The position numbers were made by a program, and so were the translations under genes. This document shows, in pieces, positions 59,051 to 64,000 of a stretch of DNA of 64,000 nt. Origin of the DNA: UBA7672 sp040398465 (GTDB lineage Bacteria > Pseudomonadota > Alphaproteobacteria > Caulobacterales > Hyphomonadaceae); the NCBI GenBank assembly GCA_040398465.1, contig JBBAUA010000011.1, positions 15,388 to 79,387 on the forward strand. Reading direction: 5' to 3'. The notes under the pieces were generated by a model that did no database searches, was not told the DNA's origin, and saw only the letters and a list, made by a program, of their open reading frames with translations. How positions within the stretch are numbered: position 1 is the first letter of the stretch; each line of letters starts with the position of its first letter.

Positions 59051-60114
59051 CACGCCAACTCAAACGGTTCGAGCCCGGCAAGCCGCAGCGCTTTGGCGCG
59101 CACAGGCGGCTGGCGAGGCACAATGCCCTTCACCGACTCTGCAACATGCCGGATGTGATCCGGCGTGGTTCCGCAACATCCGCCGAGGATGTTGACCAGC
59201 CCCTCCTTCGCCCACGATTCCACCGCGTGCGCCGTCTCGTGCGGCTGCTCGTCATACTGCCCCATCTCGTTGGGCAGGCCGGCGTTCGGATAAGCCGCGA
59301 CAAGCGTATCCGCCACGCGCGCCATCTCGGCGATGAACGGGCGCATCAGGTCGGCGCCCAGCGCGCAGTTGAAGCCGACGGCAAACGGCTTGGCGTGCTT
59401 CACCGAGTTCCAGAACGCCTCCGTCGTCTGGCCCGACAGCGTGCGGCCCGAACGGTCGGTGATCGTCCCCGAGATCCAGATCGGCAGATGCTCAAGACCC
59501 TCAGACTCAAGATCCATGATCGCCTTGATCGCAGCCTTGCAGTTCAGCGTGTCGGTGATCGTCTCGATCAGGTAGAGGTCCACCCCACCCTCGTTCAGCG
59601 CCCGCACCTGGTCGCGATAGGCGCGGTAAACCTCATCGAAATCGACGAGCCGCGCGCCAGGATCGTTCACGTCCGACGACATCGACAACATCTTGTTCAG
59701 CGGCCCCATTGAGCCGGCGAGGAAGCGCGGCTTGTCGGGCTGTTTCGCCGTGAACCTGTCCGCCACCTCGCGCCCGATGCGCGCGCCTTCATAGTTGATG
59801 TCCCACACCGCGTTCGCGTCGAGCTTGTAATCGTCCTGCGCGATCGTCGTCGCGGAGAACGTGTTCGTCTCGGAGATGTCGGCGCCGGCGTCGAAATACA
59901 TCTCGTGCAGCTTCGCCACGAGGTCCGGCCGCGTCAGGCACAGGATGTCGTTGTTGCCCTTCATCTGCCCCGCGTGGGTCGCAAACCGCTCGCCGCGATA
60001 ATCGCTCTCCTGCAGCCCCATCTTCTGGAACATCACGCCCCACGATCCATCGAGGATCAGGACGCGCTCCTTCGCGGTCTGCTTCAGCTTCGCAATGCGT
60101 TCCTGCCGGGTCAT
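59050..60114 (-). CDS. metH: methionine synthase, N-terminal half (homocysteine methyltransferase)
   Basis: A 354-residue protein equal to the first module of MetH: LILDGSWGVMFQKMGLQESDYRGERF, DISETNTFSATTIAQDDY, LIETITDTLNCKAAIKAIMD, and the zinc ligands Cys in GFNCALGADLMRP and the Cys pair in ILGGCCGTTPDHIRHV. It binds and activates homocysteine, taking the methyl group from methylcobalamin on the partner half. The natural split in two genes is seen in several alphaproteobacteria. The ATG at 60114 overlaps the VOC stop by 4 bases. Confidence 0.94.
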   Translation of the reverse strand: MTRQERIAKLKQTAKERVLILDGSWGVMFQKMGLQESDYRGERFATHAGQMKGNNDILCLTRPDLVAKLHEMYFDAGADISETNTFSATTIAQDDYKLDANAVWDINYEGARIGREVADRFTAKQPDKPRFLAGSMGPLNKMLSMSSDVNDPGARLVDFDEVYRAYRDQVRALNEGGVDLYLIETITDTLNCKAAIKAIMDLESEGLEHLPIWISGTITDRSGRTLSGQTTEAFWNSVKHAKPFAVGFNCALGADLMRPFIAEMARVADTLVAAYPNAGLPNEMGQYDEQPHETAHAVESWAKEGLVNILGGCCGTTPDHIRHVAESVKGIVPRQPPVRAKALRLAGLEPFELA

Positions 60115-60566
60115 TGTTTGACTCCTTCGCGAGGGGGTGGAACCGAAACCGCGCCATTGGCGTCCAGCGGAAAGTAAGGGTTGTGCGCGATCTCCCAGAG
60201 GTGCCCCTCTGTATCGGCAAAGTGTCCGACATATCCGCCCCATGACGTCTTGTACGGCGGCTTCAGGCTGATAGCGCCCGCAGCCATCACGCGCGCAAAG
60301 CCGGCATCAACCGCCGCCGCATCCGCCACATTCCACGCCAGCGTCGCGCGGCGAAAGCCGTGTCCCTCGCCCGGCACGCCCGCATCCTCGGCGAGCATGT
60401 CCTTCGGAAACAGCGCCAGTACAACGCCGGCCATGTCGTACATGTAGAATGTCGGCTGAGAGGCGCGCGACCGCTTCAGACCCATGGCTTCATAGAAGGC
60501 GGAGGCGCGCGCGAGATCCTCGACGCCCAGCGTCACCAGGGCAATGCGGATCGCGGGATCACTCAT
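60111..60566 (-). CDS. VOC (glyoxalase/bleomycin resistance) family protein
   Basis: A 151-residue protein with one paired beta-alpha-beta-beta-beta VOC module: RIALVTLGVEDLARASAFYEAMGLKR, FYMYDMAGVVLALFPKDMLAED, and GGYVGHFADTEGHLWEIAHNPYF, which carries a His/Glu pair typical for metal binding. VOC proteins include isomerases, lyases and epimerases. Here its coupling by ATGA to metF and metH suggests a role in one-carbon metabolism or repair of its products, which is inference. Start ATG 60566. Confidence 0.85.
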   Translation of the reverse strand: MSDPAIRIALVTLGVEDLARASAFYEAMGLKRSRASQPTFYMYDMAGVVLALFPKDMLAEDAGVPGEGHGFRRATLAWNVADAAAVDAGFARVMAAGAISLKPPYKTSWGGYVGHFADTEGHLWEIAHNPYFPLDANGAVSVPPPREGVKQ

Positions 60567-61423
60567 GCCTTGGCCTCCGGCTTGATGCCTAGCAACCGGC
60601 AAGTCGACAGCGACAGCCCCGCACGGTTCATCGTGTAGAAGTGGAAGTGATCGACGCCCTGCTCCGCGAGCCGGTGACACAGTTCAGCCGCCACATGCGC
60701 TGTCACCAGATCGCGCGTCTCCGCGTCGCCATCCAGGCCGGCATAGAGGTCGGCGATCCGCGTCGGGATCGCCGTCCCGCACAGATCCGCCATGCGCTTC
60801 AGCCCCTTGAAGTTGGACTGCAACATGATGCCCGGCACGATCGGCTGCGTGATGCCCGCCGCCCGCGCCTGGTCGAGAAACTTGAAGTACACATCCGGGT
60901 AGAAGAAGAACTGCGTGATCGCCCGCGTCGCGCCCGCATCGAACTTGCGCTTCAGGTTCTCGATCTCCGCCTTCAGCGACGGCGCATCCGGATGGACCTC
61001 CGGATAGCAGCCAACAGAGATGTCGAAGTCCGCGATCTTGCGCGCGCCGGCGATAAGATCGTTGGCGTAGGCATAGCCCCCCGGGTGCGGTTCATAACGC
61101 GTTCCAATGCCGGCCGTCGGATCACCACGCAGCGCAACCACGCGCTTCACGCCCGCGTCCCAATAATCGCGCAGCACCTGGTCGATCTCGTCCTTCGTCG
61201 CAGCCACGCAGGTGATGTGCCCTGCCGGCTTGAGCGACGTCTCTTCCGCCATCTTTTTGACGATGCCGTGCGTCCGCTCGCGCGTGGAGCCGCCGGCGCC
61301 ATACGTCACCGACACATAGGACGGCGCGAGCGGCTCAAGCCGCTTCACAGAATCCCAGAGCTTGCTTTCCATTTCCGCGTTCTTCGGCGGAAAGAATTCG
61401 AAAGAAACTGTCGGCGTCTTCAT
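60563..61423 (-). CDS. metF: methylenetetrahydrofolate reductase
   Basis: The 286-residue FAD enzyme reduces 5,10-methylene-THF to 5-methyl-THF, the methyl donor for MetH. Motifs: VSFEFFPPKNAEME, VSVTYGAGGSTRERTHG, HITCVAATKDEI, VVALRGDPTAG, YPEVHPDAPSLKAEIENLKRKFDAGATRAITQFFF, PIVPGIMLQSNFKGLKRMADLCG and HFYTMNR. Coupled by ATGA to both the ArsR-methyltransferase gene before it and the VOC gene after it. Start ATG 61423. Confidence 0.95.
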   Translation of the reverse strand: MKTPTVSFEFFPPKNAEMESKLWDSVKRLEPLAPSYVSVTYGAGGSTRERTHGIVKKMAEETSLKPAGHITCVAATKDEIDQVLRDYWDAGVKRVVALRGDPTAGIGTRYEPHPGGYAYANDLIAGARKIADFDISVGCYPEVHPDAPSLKAEIENLKRKFDAGATRAITQFFFYPDVYFKFLDQARAAGITQPIVPGIMLQSNFKGLKRMADLCGTAIPTRIADLYAGLDGDAETRDLVTAHVAAELCHRLAEQGVDHFHFYTMNRAGLSLSTCRLLGIKPEAKA

Positions 61424-62412
61424 GCTGCGGACCTCTTGCCCGGTGATGATTGGGCGGCCTTCTGGCTGTCGGCAGACCACACCATCACGGAAATTCCCTT
61501 TTCGCCGCCGGGGGCGCCAAATGTCTTGGCGGCCTTCACGGCCAGCCCGGCGCGATCGGCCCACCGCGCCATGTCGGCCTCGCTCACGCCGAGATGGCGA
61601 TGCGCGTGCTCAGTCCGCAGGTGCTCCAGCGTGTGCGGCGCAAACTCGACGACGATCAGCCTGCCCCCCGGCGCCAGCACCCGCGCCGCTTCGACGAGCG
61701 CGCGGCCAGGATCGTCGAGGAAATGCAACACCTGATGGATGATCACGAGACTGGCTGAGCTGTCCGCATACGGTGATGCCGTCGCATCGCCATGGCGCAC
61801 CGAGGCGTTGGCTGCGCCCGCATCCTGCAGCTTGCTGCGCGCGACGGTGAGCATCTGGTGCGACAGGTCGATCCCCTCCACCCGCCGCGCCATGCCCGCG
61901 AAAAGGGTCAGCATGCGGCCGGTGCCAGTGCCGAAATCCACGACCAGATCGAACGGCCCCGGCCCTGCCGCGGCGAGCACCGCCTTCTCGATGTCGGCTT
62001 CTGCATAGTGCAGCGCCCGCAGCCGGTCCCACTCGTCCGCCACGCGCGCGAAATACTGGCCCGCCGCCTCTGCTCGCTCGCCCTTCACATCACGCAGCCG
62101 ATCGAGATCGCGCTTGAGTTCGGGGTCGTGCGCATCGACGGATGCGATCAGGGTGTCGACCAGAGCCCGCGCGCCGCCCTCAGCCGGCAGCCGATAGAAC
62201 ACCCACGCCCCTTCGGGCAGCCGCTCGATCAACCCTGCACCCGTAAGGAATTTGAGGTGACGCGAAAGTCTCGGCTGGCTCTGGTTCAGCACTTGTGCAA
62301 GCTCGCCCACGGACAGCTCGCCATGCGCCAGCAGGGCGAGAATCCGCGCCCGCGTAATCTCGCCGGCGGCGCGGAGTTGCGTAACGAGGTGTGCAAGAGT
62401 CACGGAATGCAT
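61420..62412 (-). CDS. ArsR-type regulator fused to SAM methyltransferase domain
   Basis: A 330-residue two-domain protein. Residues 1-80 are an ArsR winged helix (EITRARILALLAHGELSVGELAQVLNQSQPRLSRHLKFLTGAGLIERL), without obvious metal Cys. The rest is a class I methyltransferase (FDLVVDFGTGTGRMLTLFAG, GIDLSHQMLTVAR, HGDATASPYADSSASLVIIHQVLHFL). ArsR-family SahR regulators of the SAM cycle sense S-adenosylhomocysteine; a methyltransferase-like domain would suit that or SAM sensing. It is the first gene of the methionine operon. A 30-bp palindrome covers its start codon, so it probably represses itself. Confidence 0.88.
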   Translation of the reverse strand: MHSVTLAHLVTQLRAAGEITRARILALLAHGELSVGELAQVLNQSQPRLSRHLKFLTGAGLIERLPEGAWVFYRLPAEGGARALVDTLIASVDAHDPELKRDLDRLRDVKGERAEAAGQYFARVADEWDRLRALHYAEADIEKAVLAAAGPGPFDLVVDFGTGTGRMLTLFAGMARRVEGIDLSHQMLTVARSKLQDAGAANASVRHGDATASPYADSSASLVIIHQVLHFLDDPGRALVEAARVLAPGGRLIVVEFAPHTLEHLRTEHAHRHLGVSEADMARWADRAGLAVKAAKTFGAPGGEKGISVMVWSADSQKAAQSSPGKRSAA

Positions 62413-62439
62413 ATAACGATATAAACATATCCTTATATG
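62410..62439 (-). promoter_or_regulatory. 30-bp palindromic operator over the first start codon of the methionine operon
   Basis: Left half CATATAA-c-GATAT-aa and right half gt-ATATC-c-TTATATG form an inverted repeat with 13 of 15 positions paired. The CAT at 62410-62412 is the start codon of the ArsR-methyltransferase gene on the minus strand. The AT-rich, symmetric site in GC-rich DNA is a good candidate for binding by that regulator and would block the promoter or ribosome entry. The divergent mlaA gene begins 138 bases away. Confidence 0.7.
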
Positions 62440-62576
62440 AACTCAAGCCGCGGGCATGATGTGGCCCGACTCCTGCTCATCCTACGCCAAGATTGCCTTG
62501 GGGAACGTGGTCCCTGCAGGTTGATCCTAACGTAAACCGGCCACATATCCGCCCAGCGGTGTGAGAACGTATCGAC

Positions 62577-63320
62577 ATGCGACCAATCCACGTTCGTCTT
62601 TCCTGTAGCGCCGCCGCCTTTGCGGCGCTGTTCACAGCCGGGTGCGCCAGCGTTACGGCGGATAACCCTGATCCTTACGAGGAATTCAACCGCCAGATGT
62701 TCGCCTTCAATGAAGGGCTGGACAAGGCGGTCATCGAACCCGTCGCCTACGGCTACCGCGCGGTGACGAACGAGCCGATCCGCGAGGGCGTGGGCAACGT
62801 CTCCAACAATCTCGGCGAGCCCCTGACCTTCGTGAACCACCTGCTGCAGGGCAAGCTTCCGGACGCTGGCGCGACGCTGGGTCGGTTCGTGGTGAACACC
62901 ACAGTAGGCATCGCTGGCGTGTTCGATCCGGCCTCCACCATGGGCATGCAGCGGACGACGGAAGACTTCGGACAGACGCTCGGCGTCTGGGGCGTCGACC
63001 CCGGCCCCTTCATTGTCCTCCCCTTACTCGGACCAACGAACACGCGGGACATCGTCGGCAAGGGCGGCGACGTCGCGCTCAATCCGCTCAACTATCCGCA
63101 GTTCGAGAATGACGACGCGATCCGTCTTGGCGCCATGGCGCTCGGCGGCGTCAATGCGCGCGAGGGCGCGATCGAAACGTTTGACGAGCTGCGCCAGCAG
63201 ATCGACCCCTATACCACACTCAGGCGTTTGTATGGCCGCACAAGGGCTGCCGACATCGGAATTCCCTATGATGAGCCGAATGACGCCCCAGAACTGACGG
63301 ATGACGAACTAGACTTCTGA
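62577..63320 (+). CDS. mlaA: MlaA family outer-membrane lipoprotein (VacJ)
   Basis: A 247-residue lipoprotein (signal through LFTAGC, Cys at about 22) with the MlaA pattern NPDPYEEFNRQMFAFNEGLDKAVIEPVAYGYR, NLGEPLTFVNHLLQGKLPDAGATLGRFVVNTTVGIAGVFDPAS, EDFGQTLGVWGVDPGPFIVLPLLGPTNTRD. MlaA takes mislocalised phospholipids from the outer leaflet of the outer membrane and passes them to MlaC. mlaC follows 23 bases downstream. The C terminus is acidic (PELTDDELDF). Confidence 0.94.
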   Translation: MRPIHVRLSCSAAAFAALFTAGCASVTADNPDPYEEFNRQMFAFNEGLDKAVIEPVAYGYRAVTNEPIREGVGNVSNNLGEPLTFVNHLLQGKLPDAGATLGRFVVNTTVGIAGVFDPASTMGMQRTTEDFGQTLGVWGVDPGPFIVLPLLGPTNTRDIVGKGGDVALNPLNYPQFENDDAIRLGAMALGGVNAREGAIETFDELRQQIDPYTTLRRLYGRTRAADIGIPYDEPNDAPELTDDELDF

Positions 63321-63343
63321 ACGGGTCGTACGTGGAGACTTCG

Positions 63344-64000
63344 ATGAAACTCACGAGCATGCTTGCAGCCGTTGCGGTAGCGAGCGCATCCGCGCCGGCG
63401 GCCTTCGCTGACAAGAAATCCGAAGCCTACGTACAGACCAACGCGAACTCGGTGTTGAGCGTGCTCAACGACCGCTCGCTCACGGCCGAACAGCGCGAGA
63501 AGAAGTTCGGCGAGTACATGAACAAGTTCGCGCACATGCCTTCGATCGCGCGCCGCGTCATCGGCACGAACTCACGCTCGCTGAGCGAGGCGGACTTCAA
63601 CAAGTACTCCAAGATCTTCGAAACCTACGCCCTCGAAGTCTACCAGGTTCACTTCGACCAGTTCCGCGGCGAGGGCCTGCGCGTCACCGGCTCGAAGGAT
63701 GACGGTCCGCAGCGCTCCACCGTCGAGTCCGTGATCAAGAACTCGCAGACCGGCAAGGACACGAAAGTCTACTGGGATGTGCTGCTGAGCCAGGACGGCC
63801 AGAACTATCGCGTGCGCGACGTCGGCATTGAACTCGGCGGCTCCGTGCTCTGGCTGGCCCAGGAACAGCAGGCCCAGTTCGTGAATTATCTCGACCGAAA
63901 CAATGGCGACATCAACAAGCTGATCGGACGCATCAACGTCCTGCTGGCCGACATGGAAGCGCGGAAGAAGGACGGACGCGGCTCAGCCTACAAGGGCTAG
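63344..64000 (+). CDS. mlaC: MlaC/Ttg2D family periplasmic phospholipid carrier
   Basis: A 218-residue exported protein with signal peptide ending AAFAD. The MlaC features are SVLNDRSLTAEQREKKFGEYMNKFAHMPSIARRVIG, LSEADFNKYSKIFETYALEVYQVHFDQFRGEGLRV and a C-terminal YRVRDVGIELGGSVLWLAQEQQAQFVNYLDRN. It shuttles phospholipid between MlaA and the inner-membrane MlaBDEF complex, whose genes are not here. GGAGA precedes ATG 63344; the stop codon is the last three bases of the window. Confidence 0.9.
   Translation: MKLTSMLAAVAVASASAPAAFADKKSEAYVQTNANSVLSVLNDRSLTAEQREKKFGEYMNKFAHMPSIARRVIGTNSRSLSEADFNKYSKIFETYALEVYQVHFDQFRGEGLRVTGSKDDGPQRSTVESVIKNSQTGKDTKVYWDVLLSQDGQNYRVRDVGIELGGSVLWLAQEQQAQFVNYLDRNNGDINKLIGRINVLLADMEARKKDGRGSAYKG

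Noticed and set aside
62440..62576. SAM or SAH riboswitch for the methionine operon
   Set aside because: The leader is too short on the minus strand side of the operator and no known riboswitch core was recognised; control by the ArsR-type protein explains the layout better.

Overview
This is about 64 kb of GC-rich chromosome from an alphaproteobacterium. The lineage is inferred from a general-stress-response locus (NepR, EcfG sigma, HWE kinase), a cobalamin methionine synthase split into two genes, an xseB-ispA-dxs cluster, SthA, a CorA/ZntB-type transporter and an MlaA/MlaC pair. Caulobacterales/Hyphomonadaceae is the best guess, but gene content alone does not prove it. Nearly all of the window is housekeeping or metabolic coding sequence. 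I saw no phage, transposase, CRISPR array, rRNA or tRNA. Two 100-N scaffold gaps are present (9973-10072 and 22040-22139); the first is almost certainly a zero-length gap.

Layout. 1-6.1 kb: a glycosyltransferase cut by the window edge, a ParA-like ATPase with a small overlapping partner, the stress locus (a minimal HWE kinase convergent with nepR-ecfG) and two overlapping ExoA/ExoM-like glycosyltransferases. 6.2-11.3 kb: PRC-barrel protein, lipoproteins, AI-2E-family permease, a BLUF photoreceptor with a premature stop, and a scaffold gap. 11.3-18.6 kb (all minus): dxs, ispA, xseB, a histidine phosphatase, a GNAT-like enzyme, lepB and an MBL hydrolase. 18.7-22.0 kb: hybrid sensor kinase and a secreted protein truncated by a gap. 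22.3-25.1 kb: three consecutive YceI-domain genes, the last fused to cytochrome b561. 25.1-27.9 kb: the only gene-poor stretch, with palindromic repeats, a threonylcarbamoyl-AMP synthase, a 27-residue Lys/Ala microprotein and a frameshifted unknown gene.

27.8-36.6 kb: cyclase, pdxH with an SDR, TerC, aroC, a glycine-zipper protein, tlyA, sodC, a ZntB-like transporter, and two paralogous small membrane proteins behind a good EcfG-type promoter. 36.6-49.4 kb: acyl-CoA synthetase, AEC and SLC13 transporters, sthA, fbp, a DNA glycosylase, an intact BLUF protein beside a coiled-coil microprotein, an amidase, an EamA transporter and a TerB-DnaJ protein. 49.6-55.1 kb: DEAD-box helicase, flavoprotein and TonB-dependent receptor. 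55.3-62.4 kb (all minus): a seven-gene methionine-cycle operon (ArsR-methyltransferase fusion, metF, VOC protein, metH N-half, PPOx protein, exported RidA-like protein, metH C-half). Most of its start and stop codons overlap, and a 30-bp palindrome covers the first start codon. 62.6-64.0 kb: mlaA and mlaC.

The most interesting items are: the stress sigma gene with no normal start codon and its likely regulon member pair at 36 kb; the methionine operon with unexpected passengers; the triple YceI/b561 cluster; the BLUF nonsense codon; and several microproteins too short for routine gene calling.
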